Assembly: GCF_021869535.1 (NCBI RefSeq)
Contig: NW_026262601.1
Coordinates: 17,646-81,645, forward strand
DNA from: Mytilus californianus
Lineage: Eukaryota > Mollusca > Bivalvia > Mytilida > Mytilidae
Length of the DNA: 64,000 nt
Reading direction: 5' to 3'
The translations under genes were made by a program, and so were the position numbers. The stretch's first letter is position 1. Every line of letters starts with the position of its first letter. Under the pieces are notes generated by a model. That model was not told the origin of the DNA, made no database searches, and was given only the letters and a program-made list of their open reading frames with translations. Below, one piece after another: positions 40,321 to 54,145 of the stretch.

Positions 40321-41617
40321 CAGCGTCGACATTTCTTTATCATAGTGCTCAAAAAGTGTCAAAAACAGTAATTTTACTTGATATTTGATGTGAAACCGTA
40401 TTTTTTGGTGACAAATGAATTATTGATTAACTAGTTTTTAAGCTATAGTCTGTTTCATATTTGTATTGCGTTTTACCTTAGAAACAAGGGTGGGTTCGAC
40501 TTTTGACTTACTGTGGAGAGAATATGTCGTTTTCTGAACTTCTGCTGATTTGTTTGAAAAAAGCACGTACACGTCTAGAGTTTGGATATACAAATCGATT
40601 TTTAAACATGACAATCTCGATCCAAATGCTGTTATCGAAATTACCAAATTCAGTGAAAATGTACAGAAATGACCCCCATTGAACATTGAAATGTTCACTC
40701 GAATGGCAGACTATAAAAATTAGAATAGGCATGACATTTTGTAGTTAACGAATAGTTTTCGATGTTTAAACACAAATATTTACACATTTTTCATATTTTG
40801 AAATGCTATAGTCTGTTTCAAAAATGTACTTTTATACGAAAATGGTTTCATTTAAAACTGTTGTTCAAAATTCACCGTAGTAGTTACATATTGGATCGGT
40901 TTTGGTATCAATATAATCAGTACTTGATGACATATAAAGAATCATTGGAGAAAGTGGACATTATCTTCAGGCCCTTTTTAGCAGTACCGCATTTACTCAA
41001 AAAATCAGAAATTTTTTTTTCACATTTTTTGACTGGGGTCACCTCTGATAAAAAATTGTGAAAATTCAGAGAGTAATGCCAGAACGTTTTGAAGATGATT
41101 TTTGTGTGGCATATATATTTGTGCATCTAACGAACTATGAATTGCATGATTCTAGAAAGTATTAAATACCGTATAGGTTACAATACACCATTAGATTTTA
41201 TGGGCGCAGCCATTTTATGAGCATAACATGGTATTCAGAATTAAGAGTATAGCTAATCCTGATTGGTTGATATGTGCGCCCGTTATTTTTTGTTATTAGA
41301 GACTTCGTGCATTCTGCATTATACCAAAGGCCAAATAAATTATTTTCCTTAGCCCTAACGGAACTGAGATGTCTTTTAAACGCTAGGATGAGACACGTAT
41401 TTTTATGTGCAAAATTGATAGGCATGGGAGATAAGTACAAATTACGCTAAGAAATGCAACGCGAACCTATATTTTTTGGACCAAAAAATACTGTCCTAAT
41501 AACTTTTCTTTAATTCTAGCAAGGTTTCGTTTAAAAAATCAACTTTCTAAAGTCTGTATCTCGAAAAAGGCTATCATTGTCGCCTATGGGGAAATTAATT
41601 GTTTATTTCAACCTATA
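40321..41617 (+). repeat. Satellite unit 41, long form, T at site 1135
   Basis: Extra segment 41176-41617; window 41455 is T. Site 565 T. Counterpart of unit 35 in the hexamer. Confidence 0.97.
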
Positions 41618-42914
41618 CAGCGTCGACATTTCTTTATCATAGTGCTCAAAAAGTGTCAAAAACAGTAATTTTACTTGATATTTGATGTGAAACCGTATTT
41701 TTTGGTGACAAATGAATTATTGATTAACTAGTTTTTAAGCTATAGTCTGTTTCATATTTGTATTGCGTTTTACCTTAGAAACAAGGGTGGGTTCGACTTT
41801 TGACTTACTGTGGAGAGAATATGTCGTTTTCTGAACTTCTGCTGATTTGTTTGAAAAAAGCACGTACACGTCTAGAGTTTGGATATACAAATCGATTTTT
41901 AAACATGACAATCTCGATCCAAATGCTGTTATCGAAATTACCAAATTCAGTGAAAATGTACAGAAATGACCCCCATTGAACATTGAAATGTTCACTCGAA
42001 TGGCAGACTATAAAAATTAGAATAGGCATGACATTTTGTAGTTAACGAATAGTTTTCGATGTTTAAACACAAATATTTACACATTTTTCATATTTTGAAA
42101 TGCTATAGTCTGTTTCAAAAATGTACTTTTATACGAAAATGGTTTCATTTAAAACTGTTGTTCAAAATTCACCGTAGTAGTTACATATTGGATCGGTTTT
42201 GGTATCAATATAATCAGTACTTGATGACATATAAAGAATCATTGGAGAAAGTGGACATTATCTTCAGGCCCTTTTTAGCAGTACCGCATTTACTCAAAAA
42301 ATCAGAAATTTTTTTTTCACATTTTTTGACTGGGGTCACCTCTGATAAAAAATTGTGAAAATTCAGAGAGTAATGCCAGAACGTTTTGAAGATGATTTTT
42401 GTGTGGCATATATATTTGTGCATCTAACGAACTATGAATTGCATGATTCTAGAAAGTATTAAATACCGTATAGGTTACAATACACCATTAGATTTTATGG
42501 GCGCAGCCATTTTATGAGCATAACATGGTATTCAGAATTAAGAGTATAGCTAATCCTGATTGGTTGATATGTGCGCCCGTTATTTTTTGTTATTAGAGAC
42601 TTCGTGCATTCTGCATTATACCAAAGGCCAAATAAATTATTTTCCTTAGCCCTAACGGAACTGAGATGTCTTTTAAACGCTAGGATGAGACACGTATTTT
42701 TATGTGCAAAATTGATAGGCATGGGAGATAAGTACAAATTACGCTAAGAAAAGCAACGCGAACCTATATTTTTTGGACCAAAAAATACTGTCCTAATAAC
42801 TTTTCTTTAATTCTAGCAAGGTTTCGTTTAAAAAATCAACTTTCTAAAGTCTGTATCTCGAAAAAGGCTATCATTGTCGCCTATGGGGAAATTAATTGTT
42901 TATTTCAACCTATA
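41618..42914 (+). repeat. Satellite unit 42, long form
   Basis: Extra segment 42473-42914. Site 565 T, site 1135 A. Confidence 0.97.
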
Positions 42915-43769
42915 CAGCGTCGACATTTCTTTATCATAGTGCTCAAAAAGTGTCAAAAACAGTAATTTTACTTGATATTTGATGTGAAACCGTATTTTTT
43001 GGTGACAAATGAATTATTGATTAACTAGTTTTTAAGCTATAGTCTGTTTCATATTTGTATTGCGTTTTACCTTAGAAACAAGGGTGGGTTCGACTTTTGA
43101 CTTACTGTGGAGAGAATATGTCGTTTTCTGAACTTCTGCTGATTTGTTTGAAAAAAGCACGTACACGTCTAGAGTTTGGATATACAAATCGATTTTTAAA
43201 CATGACAATCTCGATCCAAATGCTGTTATCGAAATTACCAAATTCAGTGAAAATGTACAGAAATGACCCCCATTGAACATTGAAATGTTCACTCGAATGG
43301 CAGACTATAAAAATTAGAATAGGCATGACATTTTGTAGTTAACGAATAGTTTTCGATGTTTAAACACAAATATTTACACATTTTTCATATTTTGAAATGC
43401 TATAGTCTGTTTCAAAAATGTACTTTTATACGAAAATGGTTTCATTTAAAACTGTTGTTCAAAATTCACCGTAGTAGTTACATATTGGATCGGTTTTGGT
43501 ATCAATATAATCAGTACTTGATGACATATAAAGAATCATTGGAGAAAGTGGACATTATCTTCAGGCCCTTTTTAGCAGTACCGCATTTACTCAAAAAATC
43601 AGAAATTTTTTTTTCACATTTTTTGACTGGGGTCACCTCTGATAAAAAATTGTGAAAATTCAGAGAGTAATGCCAGAACGTTTTGAAGATGATTTTTGTG
43701 TGGCATATATATTTGTGCATCTAACGAACTATGAATTGCATGATTCTAGAAAGTATTAAATACCGTATA
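42915..43769 (+). repeat. Satellite unit 43, short form
   Basis: 855 bp; site 565 is T. Confidence 0.97.
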
Positions 43770-45066
43770 CAGCGTCGACATTTCTTTATCATAGTGCTCA
43801 AAAAGTGTCAAAAACAGTAATTTTACTTGATATTTGATGTGAAACCGTATTTTTTGGTGACAAATGAATTATTGATTAACTAGTTTTTAAGCTATAGTCT
43901 GTTTCATATTTGTATTGCGTTTTACCTTAGAAACAAGGGTGGGTTCGACTTTTGACTTACTGTGGAGAGAATATGTCGTTTTCTGAACTTCTGCTGATTT
44001 GTTTGAAAAAAGCACGTACACGTCTAGAGTTTGGATATACAAATCGATTTTTAAACATGACAATCTCGATCCAAATGCTGTTATCGAAATTACCAAATTC
44101 AGTGAAAATGTACAGAAATGACCCCCATTGAACATTGAAATGTTCACTCGAATGGCAGACTATAAAAATTAGAATAGGCATGACATTTTGTAGTTAACGA
44201 ATAGTTTTCGATGTTTAAACACAAATATTTACACATTTTTCATATTTTGAAATGCTATAGTCTGTTTCAAAAATGTACTTTTATACGAAAATGGTTTCAT
44301 TTAAAACTGTTGTTCAAAATTCACCGTAGTAGTTACATATTGGATCGGTTTTGGTATCAATATAATCAGTACTTGATGACATATAAAGAATCATTGGAGA
44401 AAGTGGACATTATCTTCAGGCCCTTTTTAGCAGTACCGCATTTACTCAAAAAATCAGAAATTTTTTTTTCACATTTTTTGACTGGGGTCACCTCTGATAA
44501 AAAATTGTGAAAATTCAGAGAGTAATGCCAGAACGTTTTGAAGATGATTTTTGTGTGGCATATATATTTGTGCATCTAACGAACTATGAATTGCATGATT
44601 CTAGAAAGTATTAAATACCGTATAGGTTACAATACACCATTAGATTTTATGGGCGCAGCCATTTTATGAGCATAACATGGTATTCAGAATTAAGAGTATA
44701 GCTAATCCTGATTGGTTGATATGTGCGCCCGTTATTTTTTGTTATTAGAGACTTCGTGCATTCTGCATTATACCAAAGGCCAAATAAATTATTTTCCTTA
44801 GCCCTAACGGAACTGAGATGTCTTTTAAACGCTAGGATGAGACACGTATTTTTATGTGCAAAATTGATAGGCATGGGAGATAAGTACAAATTACGCTAAG
44901 AAAAGCAACGCGAACCTATATTTTTTGGACCAAAAAATACTGTCCTAATAACTTTTCTTTAATTCTAGCAAGGTTTCGTTTAAAAAATCAACTTTCTAAA
45001 GTCTGTATCTCGAAAAAGGCTATCATTGTCGCCTATGGGGAAATTAATTGTTTATTTCAACCTATA
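43770..45066 (+). repeat. Satellite unit 44, long form
   Basis: Extra segment 44625-45066. Site 565 T, site 1135 A. Starts the run of twelve long units. Confidence 0.97.
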
Positions 45067-46363
45067 CAGCGTCGACATTTCTTTATCATAGTGCTCAAAA
45101 AGTGTCAAAAACAGTAATTTTACTTGATATTTGATGTGAAACCGTATTTTTTGGTGACAAATGAATTATTGATTAACTAGTTTTTAAGCTATAGTCTGTT
45201 TCATATTTGTATTGCGTTTTACCTTAGAAACAAGGGTGGGTTCGACTTTTGACTTACTGTGGAGAGAATATGTCGTTTTCTGAACTTCTGCTGATTTGTT
45301 TGAAAAAAGCACGTACACGTCTAGAGTTTGGATATACAAATCGATTTTTAAACATGACAATCTCGATCCAAATGCTGTTATCGAAATTACCAAATTCAGT
45401 GAAAATGTACAGAAATGACCCCCATTGAACATTGAAATGTTCACTCGAATGGCAGACTATAAAAATTAGAATAGGCATGACATTTTGTAGTTAACGAATA
45501 GTTTTCGATGTTTAAACACAAATATTTACACATTTTTCATATTTTGAAATGCTATAGTCTGTTTCAAAAATGTACTTTTATACGAAAATGGTTTCATTTA
45601 AAACTGTTGTTCAAAATTCACCGTAGTAGTTACATATTGGATCGGTTTTGGTATCAATATAATCAGTACTTGATGACATATAAAGAATCATTGGAGAAAG
45701 TGGACATTATCTTCAGGCCCTTTTTAGCAGTACCGCATTTACTCAAAAAATCAGAAATTTTTTTTTCACATTTTTTGACTGGGGTCACCTCTGATAAAAA
45801 ATTGTGAAAATTCAGAGAGTAATGCCAGAACGTTTTGAAGATGATTTTTGTGTGGCATATATATTTGTGCATCTAACGAACTATGAATTGCATGATTCTA
45901 GAAAGTATTAAATACCGTATAGGTTACAATACACCATTAGATTTTATGGGCGCAGCCATTTTATGAGCATAACATGGTATTCAGAATTAAGAGTATAGCT
46001 AATCCTGATTGGTTGATATGTGCGCCCGTTATTTTTTGTTATTAGAGACTTCGTGCATTCTGCATTATACCAAAGGCCAAATAAATTATTTTCCTTAGCC
46101 CTAACGGAACTGAGATGTCTTTTAAACGCTAGGATGAGACACGTATTTTTATGTGCAAAATTGATAGGCATGGGAGATAAGTACAAATTACGCTAAGAAA
46201 TGCAACGCGAACCTATATTTTTTGGACCAAAAAATACTGTCCTAATAACTTTTCTTTAATTCTAGCAAGGTTTCGTTTAAAAAATCAACTTTCTAAAGTC
46301 TGTATCTCGAAAAAGGCTATCATTGTCGCCTATGGGGAAATTAATTGTTTATTTCAACCTATA
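45067..46363 (+). repeat. Satellite unit 45, long form, T at site 1135
   Basis: Extra segment 45922-46363; window 46201 is T. Site 565 T. First half of dimer 45-46. Confidence 0.97.
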
Positions 46364-47660
46364 CAGCGTCGACATTTCTTTATCATAGTGCTCAAAAAGT
46401 GTCAAAAACAGTAATTTTACTTGATATTTGATGTGAAACCGTATTTTTTGGTGACAAATGAATTATTGATTAACTAGTTTTTAAGCTATAGTCTGTTTCA
46501 TATTTGTATTGCGTTTTACCTTAGAAACAAGGGTGGGTTCGACTTTTGACTTACTGTGGAGAGAATATGTCGTTTTCTGAACTTCTGCTGATTTGTTTGA
46601 AAAAAGCACGTACACGTCTAGAGTTTGGATATACAAATCGATTTTTAAACATGACAATCTCGATCCAAATGCTGTTATCGAAATTACCAAATTCAGTGAA
46701 AATGTACAGAAATGACCCCCATTGAACATTGAAATGTTCACTCGAATGGCAGACTATAAAAATTAGAATAGGCATGACATTTTGTAGTTAACGAATAGTT
46801 TTCGATGTTTAAACACAAATATTTACACATTTTTCATATTTTGAAATGCTATAGTCTGTTTCAAAAATGTACTTTTATACGAAAATGGTTTCATTTAAAA
46901 CTGTTGTTCAAAATTCACCGTAGTAGTTACATATTGGATCGGTTTTGGTATCAATATAATCAGTACTTGATGACATATAAAGAATCATTGGAGAAAGTGG
47001 ACATTATCTTCAGGCCCTTTTTAGCAGTACCGCATTTACTCAAAAAATCAGAAATTTTTTTTTCACATTTTTTGACTGGGGTCACCTCTGATAAAAAATT
47101 GTGAAAATTCAGAGAGTAATGCCAGAACGTTTTGAAGATGATTTTTGTGTGGCATATATATTTGTGCATCTAACGAACTATGAATTGCATGATTCTAGAA
47201 AGTATTAAATACCGTATAGGTTACAATACACCATTAGATTTTATGGGCGCAGCCATTTTATGAGCATAACATGGTATTCAGAATTAAGAGTATAGCTAAT
47301 CCTGATTGGTTGATATGTGCGCCCGTTATTTTTTGTTATTAGAGACTTCGTGCATTCTGCATTATACCAAAGGCCAAATAAATTATTTTCCTTAGCCCTA
47401 ACGGAACTGAGATGTCTTTTAAACGCTAGGATGAGACACGTATTTTTATGTGCAAAATTGATAGGCATGGGAGATAAGTACAAATTACGCTAAGAAAAGC
47501 AACGCGAACCTATATTTTTTGGACCAAAAAATACTGTCCTAATAACTTTTCTTTAATTCTAGCAAGGTTTCGTTTAAAAAATCAACTTTCTAAAGTCTGT
47601 ATCTCGAAAAAGGCTATCATTGTCGCCTATGGGGAAATTAATTGTTTATTTCAACCTATA
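46364..47660 (+). repeat. Satellite unit 46, long form
   Basis: Extra segment 47219-47660. Site 565 T, site 1135 A. Confidence 0.97.
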
Positions 47661-48957
47661 CAGCGTCGACATTTCTTTATCATAGTGCTCAAAAAGTGTC
47701 AAAAACAGTAATTTTACTTGATATTTGATGTGAAACCGTATTTTTTGGTGACAAATGAATTATTGATTAACTAGTTTTTAAGCTATAGTCTGTTTCATAT
47801 TTGTATTGCGTTTTACCTTAGAAACAAGGGTGGGTTCGACTTTTGACTTACTGTGGAGAGAATATGTCGTTTTCTGAACTTCTGCTGATTTGTTTGAAAA
47901 AAGCACGTACACGTCTAGAGTTTGGATATACAAATCGATTTTTAAACATGACAATCTCGATCCAAATGCTGTTATCGAAATTACCAAATTCAGTGAAAAT
48001 GTACAGAAATGACCCCCATTGAACATTGAAATGTTCACTCGAATGGCAGACTATAAAAATTAGAATAGGCATGACATTTTGTAGTTAACGAATAGTTTTC
48101 GATGTTTAAACACAAATATTTACACATTTTTCATATTTTGAAATGCTATAGTCTGTTTCAAAAATGTACTTTTATACGAAAATGGTTTCATTTAAAACTG
48201 TTGTTCAAAATTCACCGTAGTAGTTACATATTGGATCGGTTTTGGTATCAATATAATCAGTACTTGATGACATATAAAGAATCATTGGAGAAAGTGGACA
48301 TTATCTTCAGGCCCTTTTTAGCAGTACCGCATTTACTCAAAAAATCAGAAATTTTTTTTTCACATTTTTTGACTGGGGTCACCTCTGATAAAAAATTGTG
48401 AAAATTCAGAGAGTAATGCCAGAACGTTTTGAAGATGATTTTTGTGTGGCATATATATTTGTGCATCTAACGAACTATGAATTGCATGATTCTAGAAAGT
48501 ATTAAATACCGTATAGGTTACAATACACCATTAGATTTTATGGGCGCAGCCATTTTATGAGCATAACATGGTATTCAGAATTAAGAGTATAGCTAATCCT
48601 GATTGGTTGATATGTGCGCCCGTTATTTTTTGTTATTAGAGACTTCGTGCATTCTGCATTATACCAAAGGCCAAATAAATTATTTTCCTTAGCCCTAACG
48701 GAACTGAGATGTCTTTTAAACGCTAGGATGAGACACGTATTTTTATGTGCAAAATTGATAGGCATGGGAGATAAGTACAAATTACGCTAAGAAATGCAAC
48801 GCGAACCTATATTTTTTGGACCAAAAAATACTGTCCTAATAACTTTTCTTTAATTCTAGCAAGGTTTCGTTTAAAAAATCAACTTTCTAAAGTCTGTATC
48901 TCGAAAAAGGCTATCATTGTCGCCTATGGGGAAATTAATTGTTTATTTCAACCTATA
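47661..48957 (+). repeat. Satellite unit 47, long form, T at site 1135
   Basis: Extra segment 48516-48957; window 48795 is T. Site 565 T. First half of dimer 47-48. Confidence 0.97.
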
Positions 48958-50254
48958 CAGCGTCGACATTTCTTTATCATAGTGCTCAAAAAGTGTCAAA
49001 AACAGTAATTTTACTTGATATTTGATGTGAAACCGTATTTTTTGGTGACAAATGAATTATTGATTAACTAGTTTTTAAGCTATAGTCTGTTTCATATTTG
49101 TATTGCGTTTTACCTTAGAAACAAGGGTGGGTTCGACTTTTGACTTACTGTGGAGAGAATATGTCGTTTTCTGAACTTCTGCTGATTTGTTTGAAAAAAG
49201 CACGTACACGTCTAGAGTTTGGATATACAAATCGATTTTTAAACATGACAATCTCGATCCAAATGCTGTTATCGAAATTACCAAATTCAGTGAAAATGTA
49301 CAGAAATGACCCCCATTGAACATTGAAATGTTCACTCGAATGGCAGACTATAAAAATTAGAATAGGCATGACATTTTGTAGTTAACGAATAGTTTTCGAT
49401 GTTTAAACACAAATATTTACACATTTTTCATATTTTGAAATGCTATAGTCTGTTTCAAAAATGTACTTTTATACGAAAATGGTTTCATTTAAAACTGTTG
49501 TTCAAAATTCACCGTAGTAGTTACATATTGGATCGGTTTTGGTATCAATATAATCAGTACTTGATGACATATAAAGAATCATTGGAGAAAGTGGACATTA
49601 TCTTCAGGCCCTTTTTAGCAGTACCGCATTTACTCAAAAAATCAGAAATTTTTTTTTCACATTTTTTGACTGGGGTCACCTCTGATAAAAAATTGTGAAA
49701 ATTCAGAGAGTAATGCCAGAACGTTTTGAAGATGATTTTTGTGTGGCATATATATTTGTGCATCTAACGAACTATGAATTGCATGATTCTAGAAAGTATT
49801 AAATACCGTATAGGTTACAATACACCATTAGATTTTATGGGCGCAGCCATTTTATGAGCATAACATGGTATTCAGAATTAAGAGTATAGCTAATCCTGAT
49901 TGGTTGATATGTGCGCCCGTTATTTTTTGTTATTAGAGACTTCGTGCATTCTGCATTATACCAAAGGCCAAATAAATTATTTTCCTTAGCCCTAACGGAA
50001 CTGAGATGTCTTTTAAACGCTAGGATGAGACACGTATTTTTATGTGCAAAATTGATAGGCATGGGAGATAAGTACAAATTACGCTAAGAAAAGCAACGCG
50101 AACCTATATTTTTTGGACCAAAAAATACTGTCCTAATAACTTTTCTTTAATTCTAGCAAGGTTTCGTTTAAAAAATCAACTTTCTAAAGTCTGTATCTCG
50201 AAAAAGGCTATCATTGTCGCCTATGGGGAAATTAATTGTTTATTTCAACCTATA
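48958..50254 (+). repeat. Satellite unit 48, long form
   Basis: Extra segment 49813-50254. Site 565 T, site 1135 A. Confidence 0.97.
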
Positions 50255-51551
50255 CAGCGTCGACATTTCTTTATCATAGTGCTCAAAAAGTGTCAAAAAC
50301 AGTAATTTTACTTGATATTTGATGTGAAACCGTATTTTTTGGTGACAAATGAATTATTGATTAACTAGTTTTTAAGCTATAGTCTGTTTCATATTTGTAT
50401 TGCGTTTTACCTTAGAAACAAGGGTGGGTTCGACTTTTGACTTACTGTGGAGAGAATATGTCGTTTTCTGAACTTCTGCTGATTTGTTTGAAAAAAGCAC
50501 GTACACGTCTAGAGTTTGGATATACAAATCGATTTTTAAACATGACAATCTCGATCCAAATGCTGTTATCGAAATTACCAAATTCAGTGAAAATGTACAG
50601 AAATGACCCCCATTGAACATTGAAATGTTCACTCGAATGGCAGACTATAAAAATTAGAATAGGCATGACATTTTGTAGTTAACGAATAGTTTTCGATGTT
50701 TAAACACAAATATTTACACATTTTTCATATTTTGAAATGCTATAGTCTGTTTCAAAAATGTACTTTTATACGAAAATGGTTTCATTTAAAACTGTTGTTC
50801 AAAATTCACCGTAGTAGTTACATATTGGATCGGTTTTGGTATCAATATAATCAGTACTTGATGACATATAAAGAATCATTGGAGAAAGTGGACATTATCT
50901 TCAGGCCCTTTTTAGCAGTACCGCATTTACTCAAAAAATCAGAAATTTTTTTTTCACATTTTTTGACTGGGGTCACCTCTGATAAAAAATTGTGAAAATT
51001 CAGAGAGTAATGCCAGAACGTTTTGAAGATGATTTTTGTGTGGCATATATATTTGTGCATCTAACGAACTATGAATTGCATGATTCTAGAAAGTATTAAA
51101 TACCGTATAGGTTACAATACACCATTAGATTTTATGGGCGCAGCCATTTTATGAGCATAACATGGTATTCAGAATTAAGAGTATAGCTAATCCTGATTGG
51201 TTGATATGTGCGCCCGTTATTTTTTGTTATTAGAGACTTCGTGCATTCTGCATTATACCAAAGGCCAAATAAATTATTTTCCTTAGCCCTAACGGAACTG
51301 AGATGTCTTTTAAACGCTAGGATGAGACACGTATTTTTATGTGCAAAATTGATAGGCATGGGAGATAAGTACAAATTACGCTAAGAAATGCAACGCGAAC
51401 CTATATTTTTTGGACCAAAAAATACTGTCCTAATAACTTTTCTTTAATTCTAGCAAGGTTTCGTTTAAAAAATCAACTTTCTAAAGTCTGTATCTCGAAA
51501 AAGGCTATCATTGTCGCCTATGGGGAAATTAATTGTTTATTTCAACCTATA
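50255..51551 (+). repeat. Satellite unit 49, long form, T at site 1135
   Basis: Extra segment 51110-51551; window 51389 is T. Site 565 T. First half of dimer 49-50. Confidence 0.97.
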
Positions 51552-52848
51552 CAGCGTCGACATTTCTTTATCATAGTGCTCAAAAAGTGTCAAAAACAGT
51601 AATTTTACTTGATATTTGATGTGAAACCGTATTTTTTGGTGACAAATGAATTATTGATTAACTAGTTTTTAAGCTATAGTCTGTTTCATATTTGTATTGC
51701 GTTTTACCTTAGAAACAAGGGTGGGTTCGACTTTTGACTTACTGTGGAGAGAATATGTCGTTTTCTGAACTTCTGCTGATTTGTTTGAAAAAAGCACGTA
51801 CACGTCTAGAGTTTGGATATACAAATCGATTTTTAAACATGACAATCTCGATCCAAATGCTGTTATCGAAATTACCAAATTCAGTGAAAATGTACAGAAA
51901 TGACCCCCATTGAACATTGAAATGTTCACTCGAATGGCAGACTATAAAAATTAGAATAGGCATGACATTTTGTAGTTAACGAATAGTTTTCGATGTTTAA
52001 ACACAAATATTTACACATTTTTCATATTTTGAAATGCTATAGTCTGTTTCAAAAATGTACTTTTATACGAAAATGGTTTCATTTAAAACTGTTGTTCAAA
52101 ATTCACCGTAGTAGTTACATATTGGATCGGTTTTGGTATCAATATAATCAGTACTTGATGACATATAAAGAATCATTGGAGAAAGTGGACATTATCTTCA
52201 GGCCCTTTTTAGCAGTACCGCATTTACTCAAAAAATCAGAAATTTTTTTTTCACATTTTTTGACTGGGGTCACCTCTGATAAAAAATTGTGAAAATTCAG
52301 AGAGTAATGCCAGAACGTTTTGAAGATGATTTTTGTGTGGCATATATATTTGTGCATCTAACGAACTATGAATTGCATGATTCTAGAAAGTATTAAATAC
52401 CGTATAGGTTACAATACACCATTAGATTTTATGGGCGCAGCCATTTTATGAGCATAACATGGTATTCAGAATTAAGAGTATAGCTAATCCTGATTGGTTG
52501 ATATGTGCGCCCGTTATTTTTTGTTATTAGAGACTTCGTGCATTCTGCATTATACCAAAGGCCAAATAAATTATTTTCCTTAGCCCTAACGGAACTGAGA
52601 TGTCTTTTAAACGCTAGGATGAGACACGTATTTTTATGTGCAAAATTGATAGGCATGGGAGATAAGTACAAATTACGCTAAGAAAAGCAACGCGAACCTA
52701 TATTTTTTGGACCAAAAAATACTGTCCTAATAACTTTTCTTTAATTCTAGCAAGGTTTCGTTTAAAAAATCAACTTTCTAAAGTCTGTATCTCGAAAAAG
52801 GCTATCATTGTCGCCTATGGGGAAATTAATTGTTTATTTCAACCTATA
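51552..52848 (+). repeat. Satellite unit 50, long form
   Basis: Extra segment 52407-52848. Site 565 T, site 1135 A. Confidence 0.97.
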
Positions 52849-54145
52849 CAGCGTCGACATTTCTTTATCATAGTGCTCAAAAAGTGTCAAAAACAGTAAT
52901 TTTACTTGATATTTGATGTGAAACCGTATTTTTTGGTGACAAATGAATTATTGATTAACTAGTTTTTAAGCTATAGTCTGTTTCATATTTGTATTGCGTT
53001 TTACCTTAGAAACAAGGGTGGGTTCGACTTTTGACTTACTGTGGAGAGAATATGTCGTTTTCTGAACTTCTGCTGATTTGTTTGAAAAAAGCACGTACAC
53101 GTCTAGAGTTTGGATATACAAATCGATTTTTAAACATGACAATCTCGATCCAAATGCTGTTATCGAAATTACCAAATTCAGTGAAAATGTACAGAAATGA
53201 CCCCCATTGAACATTGAAATGTTCACTCGAATGGCAGACTATAAAAATTAGAATAGGCATGACATTTTGTAGTTAACGAATAGTTTTCGATGTTTAAACA
53301 CAAATATTTACACATTTTTCATATTTTGAAATGCTATAGTCTGTTTCAAAAATGTACTTTTATACGAAAATGGTTTCATTTAAAACTGTTGTTCAAAATT
53401 CACCGTAGTAGTTACATATTGGATCGGTTTTGGTATCAATATAATCAGTACTTGATGACATATAAAGAATCATTGGAGAAAGTGGACATTATCTTCAGGC
53501 CCTTTTTAGCAGTACCGCATTTACTCAAAAAATCAGAAATTTTTTTTTCACATTTTTTGACTGGGGTCACCTCTGATAAAAAATTGTGAAAATTCAGAGA
53601 GTAATGCCAGAACGTTTTGAAGATGATTTTTGTGTGGCATATATATTTGTGCATCTAACGAACTATGAATTGCATGATTCTAGAAAGTATTAAATACCGT
53701 ATAGGTTACAATACACCATTAGATTTTATGGGCGCAGCCATTTTATGAGCATAACATGGTATTCAGAATTAAGAGTATAGCTAATCCTGATTGGTTGATA
53801 TGTGCGCCCGTTATTTTTTGTTATTAGAGACTTCGTGCATTCTGCATTATACCAAAGGCCAAATAAATTATTTTCCTTAGCCCTAACGGAACTGAGATGT
53901 CTTTTAAACGCTAGGATGAGACACGTATTTTTATGTGCAAAATTGATAGGCATGGGAGATAAGTACAAATTACGCTAAGAAAAGCAACGCGAACCTATAT
54001 TTTTTGGACCAAAAAATACTGTCCTAATAACTTTTCTTTAATTCTAGCAAGGTTTCGTTTAAAAAATCAACTTTCTAAAGTCTGTATCTCGAAAAAGGCT
54101 ATCATTGTCGCCTATGGGGAAATTAATTGTTTATTTCAACCTATA
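52849..54145 (+). repeat. Satellite unit 51, long form
   Basis: Extra segment 53704-54145. Site 565 T, site 1135 A; breaks the T/A alternation of units 45-50. Confidence 0.97.

Larger units (their letters stand above)
31271..45066 (+). repeat. Higher-order hexamer, two tandem copies of 6898 bp
   Basis: Units 33-38 (31271-38168) and 39-44 (38169-45066) have the same order: S, L(1135 A), L(1135 T), L(A), S, L(A). Both copies are exactly 6898 bp and directly adjacent. The private substitution of unit 34 (32182) is absent from its counterpart, unit 40, so it arose after the duplication or was lost from one copy. Confidence 0.8.
45067..52848 (+). repeat. Higher-order long-long dimer, three tandem copies of 2594 bp
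   Basis: Site 1135 alternates T, A, T, A, T, A through units 45-50. The alternation stops at unit 51 (A), followed by T in 52 and A in 53. Confidence 0.75.
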
